Source of the DNA: Procambarus clarkii
Taxonomy: Eukaryota > Arthropoda > Malacostraca > Decapoda > Cambaridae
Length of the DNA: 64,000 nucleotides
Direction: 5' to 3'
Assembly: GCF_040958095.1 (NCBI RefSeq)
Contig: NC_091233.1
Coordinates: 22,214,297 to 22,278,296, forward strand
Notes under the pieces: generated by a model
The model's database searches: none
Seen by the model: only the letters and a program-made list of their open reading frames with translations
Told to the model about the DNA's origin: nothing
Shown here: piece by piece, positions 10,998 to 21,633 of the stretch
Layout of the letters: every line of letters begins with the position of its first letter
Position numbering within the stretch: the stretch's first letter is position 1
Made by a program: the position numbers and the translations under genes

Positions 10998-11694
10998 AAT
11001 GAGAGGACATGCCATCACTCGCAACAATGAAGCATCTTTGTCAGCTTAGGATAGACTTACCAGGAGTGGTGCTTTATTTAATTTGTAAAACAATGGATCT
11101 CATTAATTATCTAAAATAATTTTAAAATGCTTGTGCAATCATGACAAAGAATATCGACCCCCAGATTTTTTTTTAAAAGGAATCCCATTTTCTACGATGT
11201 TGACCAATAATTGTAATGACTCGGGTGTTTATAAAGACGTGACTGACACAAGAGCATCAGCCGGGGTACGTGGAGTGGACGGTGGCGTTTTAGTTGACCC
11301 TTTATTTATACATCACACTTGGTTGTTCCTAAGTGAATCAGCTTTAGTATTCTGGATGTGTTTGTAGCGTGTTTCACCAGTTACAACAAACCATTTTCAG
11401 AATAATGTATAGTATTTTGTTGTTACTTGTACATTACAGTTTTATCTTAGTCATTACAAGTTTATTTAGCATTGATGCTAATTTTTCATGTGCATGAGAG
11501 AGAAAGATTTGAGTGAGATGTGTTGCACAGTGCAGGAGAAGCACATGTTGCCGACTGACGGTAAAACTTTGTTATAAATTGTCATCCACAGTTCCGTGGA
11601 AATAAACATTCCATCACCTGGGCTCTAGGAGACTCGAACCGCTGTCTCAATAGCTCGGTCGATAGAGCTTCGGTCTCACACACACGTGGGGACC

Positions 11695-13087
11695 TGTTAC
11701 GGCCCTCTCGGGTCGCAACTGGGTTCTTACTCTGATGTTGTTAGAGGAAGGGTATCTGGCCCCAAGCCAGTAGTGGCTTTCAAGGGATGTGATCAGTAAC
11801 GCAAGTAAACTAAAAGGGGAAGGGAAAGAAAGGCAAAAACTTAATATTATAATTAGTACCTTCACCAATAAATATATATAAGAAGATTACACGGGGGGGG
11901 GGGGGGGTATAAACACTGCACAGGGGTATTATCTACACTGTCGTCTTCTTCTGAAGACTCTGGATCTTCTCGGTGCTCTCGTGGCCTCACGACGAATCCT
12001 TCGAAAAGCTGAGTCTACCCCGGCCACAGGCCAGCCAAAACACAGTTCCACTGGGGGCACCGCCGTGGAGGCCGTCAACCACAAGTCCAGCAGACAGCTG
12101 GCAGGTTCCGGATCAGCAACGCTGGTCAGGCCACTCCACGAGCGATACTAGGGTAGCGCCCTAGTCAGGAGCCTCGTGTGATACCACAGATCACTCTCTT
12201 GTCCACAATACCCCAGTGGTTAAGCGTTTCCACCCAACCCGTTCTCGCAAATTCGTAAAGTCAATATTGACTTATTAACTACGTGCATAGGTGATATACT
12301 AAACATAATAGATACCCCTAGAAAGATTCATAGAAAACACCGACCTTACCTAACCTTGTTAGTATCTTAAGATAAGCATCTTATTGCTTCGTAATTACAA
12401 TTATTACTTAACCTATACCTATTATAGGTTAGGTAATAATTGTAATTACGGAGCAATAAGATGCTTATCTTAAGATACTAACAAGGTTAGGTAAGGTCGG
12501 TGTTTTCTATGAATCTTTTTAAGGGTATCTATTATGTATGTGATGAGGTATGTATGTCACCTATGCACATATTTAATAAGTCAATATTGACTTATTAAAT
12601 TTGCGAGAACGGGTTGCTCCACCAGTCAGTCCCGGGTATGACAATCCTCAACTGCCGCTTCACAGGCAGGGTAACACCACAGTGTTCATCCGGGAGGCGA
12701 CTCACAGCTGCTGCAGCAAAACACTTGGTGTCGAGACGGCTGCCTTGGGTAGACTGACTCAACTTCTCTTACAGCAGTCCCAGGTCGACTCTGTAAGCAG
12801 ACACGTCATCAATAACAGGGACACACTAAAGCACCTCACTTACAGGCTCAGACCCAAACGCCCACCTATCCACTCCATAGATGGCGTTGTCGTCTGAGCA
12901 CCACCTCACCAGAGGTCAGCAGCGGCTGTGTTGTGAGCTGAACAGGACTGGAAACTGGCCCTCGTGGCCAGTACACCTCGTCCTCACCAGGTGTCGCCGT
13001 CCATTTGGAGGGGGTTTCGGGAGCTGACCCACAGATGGCGCGGTCGTCACTGCTCCGTGCTCGGACGCTGGATTCGGGTCCGTAACA
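11695..13087. mobile_element. Solo LTR of an LTR retrotransposon (fossil), with a nested MITE
   Basis: The ends are TGTTACGG and CCGTAACA, the TG...CA termini of an LTR, flanked by the exact 5-bp duplication GGACC (11690-11694 and 13088-13092). There is no internal coding region between two LTRs, so it reads as a solo LTR left by recombination. Without the 380-bp MITE at 12236 it is about 1.0 kb. TGTTACGG ends with a 5-bp duplication suggest Ty3/gypsy, but I cannot confirm the family. Age cannot be taken from an LTR pair; the exact target duplication suggests a moderate age. Confidence 0.72.
12236..12615. mobile_element. 380-bp palindromic MITE nested in the solo LTR
   Basis: Almost the whole element is one inverted repeat. 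It starts AACCCGTTCTCGCAAATT and ends AATTTGCGAGAACGGGTT. Inner arms match over long stretches, for example CTTAAGATAAGCATCTTATT against AATAAGATGCTTATCTTAAG, and meet near 12421. There are no coding frames. I could not define a clear target duplication. Confidence 0.85.
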
Positions 13088-13935
13088 GGACCGCAGTTCG
13101 AGCCTCCTAGAACCCAGGTGATTGGAATGAAACTGTGTTGCACTATGCAAGAGAAACAGGTGTTGCACAGTATACAAAAGATGTGATGCACAGTGCAGGA
13201 GGGTTCCAGGGTTGCTTTATTAATTCTTAAGCATCTTGGGATAATTAGCTCTTCTTCCAACATGTTTGAGAGTTAGGTGTTTGTACAGAAGAATGTTTTG
13301 TAAATTAATAGAATTAGATATTTATGGTTGTTGCACAGCCTGTAACTCCATTTTTGTCATATCTTGAATGCATAAAAACAAAAGTTTGTTTTTCACTTTT
13401 AACCTATGCACTTAGTGTTCATTTACTTTAATAGAGCATCTATTTTTGTTAAAGGTTTATAAAAAAAATAGCAGTTTTATGAAATTCCCATTTCTGGGTT
13501 ATTCCTCTGTAGCTCCATTCACTTTACAGTACAGGAATGTGTAGGGCATGAACTTGTGTTTATGGGGAAATTATTAGTCGGCAAACATCTTATTGTTCTC
13601 GTATTAGCATTCAGAACATCTTCAATATTATGTAAAAATAGAATGTTATATAGCCATACTAGCTTTACATTTGTTTTGAAAAATACAGTTTGGTAGTATT
13701 CACTCGCCAGTGCTCAGATGGGGACCATGTAAACAATAGGAAAGGGCACTTGTCCTAACAAAATGGAAAGCTGAAATAGACTGGAAATAAGTCAAGTGTT
13801 GGAGAGCCACACTAAGGATGGGGAGCATCAGGAAAATATCTGACAGGAGCCTACTGGGTCTCCAAAGTCTTGGGTTCAAGTATTAGATGAGAAACATGCA
13901 ATGTATGTGGCAAATCTTTCCCACACACACACATA

Positions 13936-14112
13936 CACTCCCAGGGAGCAGCCCCCTTACAGCTGTCTAACTCCCAGGTACCTATTTACTGCAAGGTACC
14001 AGGGGCATCAGAGTGAAAGAAACTGCTCATTTTATTTGTGCTATCACTGGGGATCGAACCCGGACCCTAGGATTACGAGTTGAAAGCGCTGTCCACTCAG
14101 CTATCAGGCCCC
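13936..14112 (-). mobile_element. tRNA-headed SINE, diverged copy with truncated tail
   Basis: Reverse complement of the SINE body (ACCTATTTACTGCAAGGTAC on the plus strand) with box B GGATCGAACCCGGACC and a head reading GGGGCCTGATAGCTGAGTGG on the minus strand. That head type matches the copy at 56687, not the one at 1970. The 3' end of the body is missing. Confidence 0.78.
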
Positions 14113-14270
14113 CATGTAGAATGGGTATGGGGTCCACATACCCGTAAGATAGGCATGGGGTTCCACTACCACCTGTAGGATGGATATTTGGTCTACTACC
14201 AACTGTAGGATGGGAATGGGGCCCATTACCGCCAACAGGATGAGTATGTGGTCCACTACTGCCCAAATTC
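14113..14270 (+). repeat. GTATGGGG-type minisatellite, left part
   Basis: Imperfect units of about 30 bp with the core GGATGGGTATGGGGTCCACT and ACTACCACC. The array is cut at 14271 by the LINE that ends there and resumes at about 16177 in the same orientation. Confidence 0.8.
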
Positions 14271-16176
14271 AAATTCAAATGTTTATTCAGGTAAAAGTAC
14301 ATACATACAAGATGAGTTACAAACATAATGTTGGATTTATAGATAGAGCTAGTACATACAATGCTTAAAGCTAGTAATACGCACAGCGTTTTGGGCAAGG
14401 TGTGGAGAAAAACACTTAAACTAAAACTTGGTACTAATTGAGATTAAAGTACAAATTGTGTTGAAAAAGGAAAAAAAAAGGAGGGGGGGGGGAGACATTG
14501 CAGAACTCAGCAATTATACAAGTTGGTCAACAAACATTATTGTTTGAAAATAGCAAAACATTGGTTGACATTTAGGGGTAAGGTAGGTTACATGGAGTTA
14601 ATTAGGTAGTATTTAGTTTTTCTCTTAAAACTGGTTGAGAGAGGTACAGCCTGACATGATTGGGAAGGTCATTCCACATTCTGGGTCCCTTGATTTGCAG
14701 AGCACTTCTAGTTTGGTTAAGGCGCACTCTTGGAATATCAAATAGGTATTTGTTTCTGGTGTGGTGCCCATGGGTTCTGTTACAACCTTCTAGGCAGCAT
14801 TTAAGGTCAGGATTGGCATTACAGTTCAGAGTTTTAAATATATAGAGTACACTTGAGAGGATGTGCAGTGACTTAATATCTAACATATTCAAAGATTTAA
14901 GTAAGGGTGCTGTCTGTGGCCAGAGTTTTGTTATTGTTCTAATAACAGATTTGTGTTGAATAATTAAAGGATGTAGTTGATTTTAGGTAGTAGAACCCCA
15001 AGCACAAACACCATAATTGAGATAAGGATAGATGAGAGAGTAATAGAACGTCACCAGGACAGGGTGAAGTACATAATATCTGATCTTAGAAAGAATGCCA
15101 ACAGTTTTTAGAAATTGTTTTTTGCTATATTTTGAATGTGTCCCTGGAAATTCAGCTTGTACCCATTTAGGTATTAATGGGGGTTCACCCATTATTACAA
15201 GGTATTAATGGGGTTCACAAGGCCTTGGTGAGGATACCAAGGAATTTACCATCTATTTTGTTACTACAGTAATTTGGATATTGTTTATTCTTAGATTAAT
15301 TTGATCTGAGGATTTATTACCAAACAAAATATAGAAAGTTTTGTCAATGTTAAGGATGAGTTTGTTAGAAGTTAGCCAAAGATGGACTTTATTTAGTTCA
15401 GTATTCATTGTAACATTCAGAGCAAGAGGGTCAGGACTGAAGAAAATGAAGGTTGTGTCAGCAAATAAAACTGGGTTGAGGTGTTGAGAGGCATTTGGAA
15501 GGTCATTAATGTATATGAGAAAGAGGAGAGGGCCAAGTATGCTGCCCTGTGGAATACAAATGTTGATGGGTAGGGTGGGAGAAATGGAATCATTCACAGA
15601 AACATACTGGAGCCTGTCACTAAGGTAAGACTGAAGGTATTGGAGGGAGTGACCTCTTGAATCCATAATGATGTAATTTAAGAAGGTTGTGGTGGTTGAC
15701 AGTGTCAAAAGCCTTACATAGTTCAATAAATAACCCAACAGGGAACTCATTTTTATCAAGAGCTGCATGTATCAAGCTAATCATACTAATCAGTGCATCG
15801 TTAGTGCTTTTTTTTTGGTCTGAAGCCATATTGGCAAGAGCTAAGTATATTGTGTTCGCCTAGATAAGAGTACAGCTGCTTGGATTAGATGGATTAGCTT
15901 TTCAGATTTTTTGACAAGGTTGGTAGAATTGATATAGGTCTGAAATTGTTGACATCGGTGAGATCACCACATTTATGGACGAGTTACTTTTGCTTTTTTT
16001 TTTTTAGAATATCTGGAAAGGTTTGGAGTTCAAATAATTTGCTGTAAAGCAATGCAATGGCAGTAGCTAGAAATCTGGATTTTTTTTTTTGTAAATTCGA
16101 GTTGGTATCTCAGCAAGGGCACTTGACTTTGTTCTAAGAGAAAGGATTATCTCATTAACACGATGTTTATGAAATC
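14271..16176 (-). mobile_element. CR1/L2/Jockey-type LINE, 5' truncated, inserted in a minisatellite
   Basis: Minus-strand coding remnants include the RT motifs CKAFDTVNHHNLL, IPQGSILGPLLFLIYINDLP and LFADTTFIF (normally FADDT; one catalytic Asp is lost), then LIYPYLNYGVCAWG, and a C-terminal GPRMWNDLPNHV. Frames are broken in several places. The 3' UTR at about 14400-14271 holds the tail module shared with SINE-like copies elsewhere, and it ends in (GAATTT)n. No endonuclease is seen. It interrupts the GTATGGGG-type array, so it is younger than that array. Confidence 0.85.
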
Positions 16177-17165
16177 CACAACCACCCAAAAGGATTGGTA
16201 TGGGGTCCACTTCCACCTGTTGGATGGGTATGGGGTTCACTACTGCCCACAAAATGGGTACAGGGTTCACTACCACCTGTTTGATGGGTATGGGTTTCAC
16301 TACCACCCACAGGATGGGTATGGGGGGGTCCACCCGCTAAGAGGATGGGTATATGATCCAATACCGCCTACAGGAAGGGTATGGGGTCCACTACCACCCC
16401 TAGGATGGGTATGGAGACCACCACCGCCCACAGGATGGGTATTGGGTTCACACCCCTAGGATGTTAATGGGGTCCACTACCAACTGTTGGATGAATATTG
16501 GGTCCACTACCGCCCCCAGGATGAGTATGGGGTCCATTACCACTCAAAGGATGGGTATGGGGTCTAATACCACCCCAGGATGGGTATGGGGCCCACTACA
16601 ACCCACAGAATGGGTATGGGGTTCATTACCACCCACAGGATGGATATGGGGGTCCACTACCACCAGCAGGATGAGTATGGGGTCCACTATATCCACAGGA
16701 ATAGTATGGGGTCCATTACCACCCACAGGATTGGTATGGGGTTCACTACCGCACAAATGTGGGCGGTAGTGGACCCCATACCTAACCTAGGGATGGTAGT
16801 GGACCCAATACCCATCCTTCGGGTGGTAGTAGACCCCCACTGACATCTTACAGATGGTAGTGGACCCCATACCCATCCTAGGGGTGGTAGTGGACCCCAT
16901 ATTCATCCAACAGTTGGTAGTGGACCCCCATACCCATCCTAGGGGTGGTAGTGAACCCCATATTCATCCAACAGTTGGTAGTGGATCCCATTAACATTCT
17001 ACAAATGGTAGTGGACCCCCATACTGGGGTCCAATATCATCCTAGGGGTGGTATTGGACCCCATACCCAAACTACGGGGATAGTAGACCCCATTAACATC
17101 CTACGGGAGGTAGTGGATCCCATACACATTGAGTGACTAGTTGTGGACCCTATATCCATCCTGAG
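16177..17165. repeat. GTATGGGG-type minisatellite, right part, with an orientation switch
   Basis: From 16177 to about 16765 the units read GGATGGGTATGGGGTCCACTACCACCCACA. From about 16766 to 17165 they read as the reverse complement (GGTAGTGGACCCCATACCCATCCTAGGGGT). Units are about 30 bp and diverged. The array is thus two head-to-head blocks. Scraps of the same unit are at 32234 and 34375, and the unit resembles the tail at 32815, 52705 and 59130. Confidence 0.88.
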
Positions 17166-17822
17166 GATACACTGTCAGTGTTAAAGGCAGCAGTGTTCAG
17201 TGTACAGGTTCCCAAGTAGGAAGACTTGAGAGGCATCAACATCAGAGGCTCTAGTGTCACGTGACAGACTTGACGTGATGAGAGGCAATGTTGTGTTATC
17301 CCGTCGTTGTAGAAGTTCTTTAGTACCCCGAGACAGTCTTCGTTGCCTTCCTTACTGTCTGGCTGAGGTCGTCTGAGGTGGTTACCATAAGACAGTTATA
17401 AGCTTATAAATCTCAAGGTTTACAGCTCTAACAGGCAGACCTGAAGAGGTTGGAGCTGTAGAAGGCGTGTAGGAAGGAGCTGGGAACCGCCAGACATCTT
17501 TTAAGTCTCGTCTTGAAACTTATTCTAAAGGCTTTCAAGGAGCACCTTGGGAAGACGGAGACAGGAAGGTGATGGAAAGTCTTGTTTTCAAGACGAGAGG
17601 AGCGCTGAGGACCCGTCCAGCGTCACCTGGTGATCGTCGAGGACGCCACTTGTGCAGAATAATATTCTGAACAATGTCATCCTGAACGTTTTATTAAGCA
17701 TAAATGTTTACACTTCAGTAAGTTAAAATCTTTTAATTTGTCACTAACGAGTAATATCTTAAGTCAGTTGAAAGCAAATATTTAATATCATCCAGTGTTG
17801 TGTCAGGAACTTTGGGTTGTTG
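17166..17822. other. No recognised feature
   Basis: Mixed-composition sequence between the minisatellite and the LINE tails. I see no splice-bounded coding exon, tandem structure or transposon end. Confidence 0.4.
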
Positions 17823-17825
17823 GGT

Positions 17826-17876
<51 letters not shown>

Positions 17877-18317
17877 TATACAAGAAGGTATATTGGGTTT
17901 GTGAGAGAACATAGCATGATATGTTTACATTCTTGTAAAGCCACTAGTACGCGCAGCGTTTCGGGCAGGTCCTTAATCTAACAGATATTATTATGAAGGT
18001 AAATTTTTGCAAAATTTATAAAATGTTAACAGGTACATTGTAGGACAAATTTGAAAGAGATTAGTATATTAAAGCTCATTGATAGCGCTGATAGCTTGAT
18101 TGATAATTTGACAAAGATTAGTAGGCACAATAAAGCCAATTGATAGCATATATAAGATGACGGCAATAATCACAATGGTAAGGTTGTATGGCTTAGATAC
18201 ATATATATTTTGGGGGGTTGGGTAGCACTAGATACAGTGCGAGTTTAAAGCACTGGGTAGCACTAGATGCTTACATAAGTAAGCATCTACTGTTAGTCTG
18301 TTATTGAATATACTCTA

Positions 18318-18348
<31 letters not shown>

Positions 18349-18450
18349 TTATTTATTTGTATACAAGAAGGTACATTGGGTTTGTGAGAATACATAGCAT
18401 AGTATTTACAATCTTGTAAAGCCACTAGTACGCGCAGCGTTTCGGGCAGA
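17823..18450 (-). mobile_element. Two adjacent LINE 3' tails ending in (TAAA)n
   Basis: Two minus-strand copies (17823-18300 and 18318-18450) share GCCACTAGTACGCGCAGCGT and TTTCGGGCAG on the plus strand. Both begin, on the plus strand, with a (TTTA)n run that is the 3' terminal microsatellite of the element. The longer copy extends into the 3' UTR and matches 29095-29230. No coding sequence is retained. Confidence 0.75.
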
Positions 18451-18506
18451 AATGTATAGTTGTCGAGCGGCCATTAACAGTTCTTGACTGACAGACATTA
18501 CTACTT

Positions 18507-18657
18507 CACCGCCGATTCTTTCGCAAATGTTGCTCTGTTGTACCTGTTGTTCTGTTGCAACATTTATAATAGAATGTTGTATTTTTTTAATTAGATTTTG
18601 AAATTAACTTCAAACATTCAAGTTGAGGATCATTATTGGTTCCTTAGACTCGTTCGT
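18507..18657. repeat. Left long direct repeat flanking the LINE
   Basis: A 151-bp segment (CACCGCCGATTCTTTCGCAA ... GACTCGTTCGT) repeated at 21634-21787 with a handful of differences (for example TATAATAGA against TACAATAGA, GTTGAGGATC against GTTGCGGATC). It lies immediately before the 5' end of the LINE and is read as a long target-site duplication. Confidence 0.88.
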
Positions 18658-18774
18658 GGATTGGCTGCTTGCTCGTTGCAGGGTGCGGTCACGGCGTTGG
18701 CGTTCTCTCAGTTGTTGGCTGACGTCTGGTGCGAGCAGGTCGCTGTTGTTGGTGTGTGGTGTGCCGGCTAGCCT

Positions 18775-20227
18775 GTGGGGGCAGCTGGCGTTATAGCGTC
18801 GTTGGTGACGCGGATTCGGAGGGTGGATTCCGCGGGATTGGAGTTCTCGGCGGCTGCTGATTGGGCGTTGGTGGAAGTGACGCTTTTGGATGTTTTCCAG
18901 GTGGACCTGCACACTGTTTACGGCCTTGAGAAGATCTCTGACAAGCGTGTGGTGATCAAGTTCTCTGCCCCTGGTCCATATCAGCGTTTTGTGAGTGATT
19001 TTGCTGGGCGTTCTCATGTGCTCCCGGGCTCTGCTGGTACTGTGGAGGTGTCGGACCGGTGTGTGGCGCCGACGTTTGTCAGCATCCATGGAGTTCCCTT
19101 GGACTTTCCCGAGGAGGTCCTTCGCACCTGCTTCTCTCGGTACGGTACTGTGTTCACTCACCGTATAACCTGCCTCCGCTCAGGCCGCCTGTCGGGCTTG
19201 AGGACCAATGTGCGGACCCTTGGCATGCGCTTGACGCATGATATTCCTTCTCGGGTCACGTTCTACGGCTTTAACATGCGGGTTTTCTATGAGGATCAAC
19301 CACGCACCTGTTTTCGGTGTGGCTTGCGAGGGCATCTTGCGGCCAGTTGCACTGCTTCCGGGATGGGGGAACCAGCTATCTTCCAGGAGAGTGATTTTCC
19401 CCCCTTGGGGGTTGGGGGGGCCAGGCCAGGTGTTGCGGAGACCGTGTTTGTCCCCCACGGCCCCTCCTCGTCGTTGGTGCCTTCTGATTCGACTGATCCT
19501 ACTCCGGCTGTTCAGCAGTTTGACCCACCTGGCTCGTTGGTGTCTGATGCGGCGCCCTCGCTTCCTGTGCACGTCGTCACTGCGGAGGTTCATCGGGCTT
19601 CAGATGTTGCTGCCATGGAGACGGGCACGTCTGTGGAAGCTGCTCCATCGTGTGTGGGTGGGAGTGGCGATCCTGCAGGCCCTTCGTGTGGTGTTGCTCC
19701 TTCGTCTGGTGGCCGTGCATCCGACGTGGTTGCTGCTGCTCCGGTGGCGCTGCAGTCCTCGTGTGGCTCTAGAGGGCCTTCCCCGGTCGCGACGTCGGAC
19801 CAGCCCCGTCGTAAGCGGGAGGCACGGACGCGTTCCTCTGACAAAGGTCCTCCCATTAAGCGAGGGGGGGGGGGGGTCTACGGCTGGAGCTGCTGTGGCG
19901 TGCGCCCCTCCTCCTCCTCCCTCTGGTGGCCTGCTGGGGTCTGTTGTTCCCGGGGCCCCCTTTGAGGGCAGTGACGCCCCTGAAGCAGTTGTGGTTGATC
20001 AGTGGGTGGTGTCCTCTGGTGTGGAAGGTCCTGGACGGGATGCGCTGACTTTGAAGTTTACAAAGTCTACACAGAGTGCGAGCGCCGACGTTCCTGTGGG
20101 GCCCTCCACTGCAGGATTGCCAGATGGTGCGCCTACTGTTCCTACTGCCTCCCATGTGGGGGGGGGGGGCTCTGCTCCACCTTCTACGGGGGCTGTGGGG
20201 TTGGTGGGGTCCTCATTGCCTTCCTGA
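18775..20227 (+). pseudogene. LINE ORF1 (gag-like, CCHC knuckle), frameshifted
   Basis: The frame from 18775 (a GTG; the true start is uncertain) to 19965 encodes an RRM/gag-like region (VDLHTVYGLEKISDKRVVIK, FVSIHGVPLDFPEE) and a single CCHC zinc knuckle CFRCGLRGHLAASC at 19310-19351. A Ser/Pro/Val-rich tail follows. A G homopolymer near 19863-19876 shifts the frame; the ORF1 tail continues in another frame to a TGA at 20225-20227. The function in the family is RNA binding and RNP formation. Confidence 0.78.
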
Positions 20228-21520
20228 TGGCGCCCTCTCTGACTTGTGCGACGCTGAATGTGCGTGGATTGCGTGACTTGGCTGTGCAGGTGGGCTTGGT
20301 GGCTGTGCTTCGTGAGCAACGTGTAGATGTAGCCTTTATTCAGGAGCATAATGTGCGTGACTTGAGTGCTTTGTCTGGGTTGACTGATGATTTTCATGTA
20401 GTGCTTAATCCGCCGAGGATGTCCTTTGGGGGCACGTTGATGCTGTTCTCCCGGAGGGCGTCCATTTCCGTGCTTCACACGGAGATGGATGAAGATGGCC
20501 GGGTGTTGTTCGCTCGTGTGCGGTACCTCGGGGTGGAGATTCCCTTATTGACTGTGTATGCTCCTTCTGGCACGGAGCGTCGCAAGGAGAGGGAGGAGTT
20601 TTTCCAGGGTGGGCTGTTACACTTCTTGCGTCATGACACAAGGGACATGGTTTTTGGGGGGCGATTTTAATTGTCACTCTCGCACGGGATTGCAATAGTG
20701 CGCATCCGCAGAATGTTTCTCGGGCGTTGGTCTCCACCTTACAGAGTTGTGGGTTTCGTGATGCTGCTCTCATGTTTGGGGGCGATTTGGAATTCACCTT
20801 TGCTGCGCGAGGGGCGTGTTCCAGGCTGGATCGTTTTTATGTTCATGGGCGGGAGGGCTCTGTTTTTGCGTTTCGTACGGTTCCTGTTGCCTTTTCTGAT
20901 CGTTTGGTTGTGGTGCGTGTTGCTGTTCGTAGTCAGGTTCGTGTGGGGAGGGGTTGGTGGAAGTTGAATTGTCGGTTGTTGCATTGTCCTTGGGTGCGTG
21001 AGGCGCTTCGTGGGTGGTGGGTGGGGCTTGTTGCTCGCAAGTGCGAGTTTTCGTCAGTGGTGGACTGGTGGGAGTGGTGCAAGGTGGAATGCAAGTCCTT
21101 TTTTGTTGTGGTTGCGAGGCGTGAGGCAGCGGGGCGGTTTGGTTTGGTTGCGCTTTCTGCAGGCGCGGTTGACTCGGTTGTATGTGTTGCGAAATAGTGG
21201 GGCTGATTGTTTTGATGCTATTTCTGTGTGTAAGGAGCGCATTTGTGGTTTGCGGGAGGAGTTGGCAGAACGGGTTCGGGTGCGGGCTCGTGTTGACGAG
21301 CGTGTGTCTGGTGAACGGCTTTCTCCTTTTCTTTTGCGGAAGGAGAAAGCCCTTCGGGACTCGGTTTTTTTCACCGGTCTCCAGCGTCCAGACGGTTCTG
21401 TTTTGTCTAACACGGATGGGTTCCTGTTGTATGAGCAGCAGGAATTGGGGGCGCTGTATGGGGAGGTAGGGGTGGATGAGGATTTGGCGGCTTTCTTTTT
21501 GCGTCACTGCTCGCCTGGTT
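20227..21520 (+). pseudogene. LINE ORF2: endonuclease and linker, RT absent
   Basis: The ATG at 20227 overlaps the ORF1 stop (TGATG). The endonuclease motifs are TCATLNVRGLRD, VAFIQEHN, LLTVYAPSG and then GGDFNCHSR after a G-run frameshift near 20655. A second frame gives SRLDRFYVHG and FSDR (normally SDH). The next stretch (CKERICGLREELAERVR, RKEKALRDSVFFTGLQRPDG) is the linker before RT. At about 21520 coding ends and the 3' UTR begins, with no RT motifs. The element cannot encode its own RT. Confidence 0.8.
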
Positions 21521-21521
21521 T

Positions 21522-21572
21522 GTCGGCTGCGGGTTGCTCCGCAGCCGACAGGCTTGCGGGTTGCTCCGCAAG
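21522..21572 (+). other. Tandem stem-loops at LINE 3' end with identical GTTGCT loops
   Basis: Stem-loop 1 spans 21522-21549: GTCGGCTGCGG pairs fully with CCGCAGCCGAC around the loop GTTGCT. Stem-loop 2 spans 21553-21572: CTTGCGG pairs with CCGCAAG around the same loop GTTGCT. The stems differ in sequence but are both perfect, and the element's A-rich 3' end follows about 50 bases later. Structured 3' ends are used by several LINE RTs to recognise their template; that role here is inferred. Confidence 0.85.
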
Positions 21573-21633
21573 TCAGGCTTTGTATCTTTTTTTTAGTGTG
21601 TATATTGTACTTTTATAAATAAAAAAAAAACAC

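Larger units (their letters stand above)
11607..13129 (+). mobile_element. tRNA-like SINE with inverted flank, split by an LTR
   Basis: Bases 11643-11694 carry a tRNA box A region (TAGCTCGGTCGATAGAGC). The matching box B (GCAGTTCGAGCC) resumes at 13093, after the LTR. The 36-bp segment 11607-11642 is the reverse complement, with few mismatches, of 13093-13129 (GTTCGAGNCTCCTAGANCCC). Before the LTR landed, the site was therefore a short foldback around a tRNA-like core. Confidence 0.65.
18658..21633 (+). mobile_element. Two-ORF non-LTR retrotransposon (Tx1/L1-like), RT core missing
   Basis: GC-richer than its surroundings, it carries ORF1 with a CCHC knuckle, ORF2 with an AP-like endonuclease, and a 3' end with two stem-loops followed by TAAATA10. 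The sequence passes from the segment just after the endonuclease straight to the 3' UTR, so the RT catalytic core is absent (internal deletion). Direct repeats of about 150 bp flank it exactly at the 5' start and the poly(A). Placement near Tx1/L1-type elements rests on the endonuclease style and two-ORF plan and is tentative. Confidence 0.82.

Noticed and set aside
14983-15829. Host reverse-transcriptase-like gene
   Set aside because: RT motifs are those of a CR1/L2/Jockey-type LINE, broken in several frames, with the LINE's own 3' UTR downstream.
18775-19965. 396-residue frame as a host RNA-binding gene
   Set aside because: The CCHC knuckle, the endonuclease ORF directly after it and the flanking repeats show it is ORF1 of a non-LTR retrotransposon.
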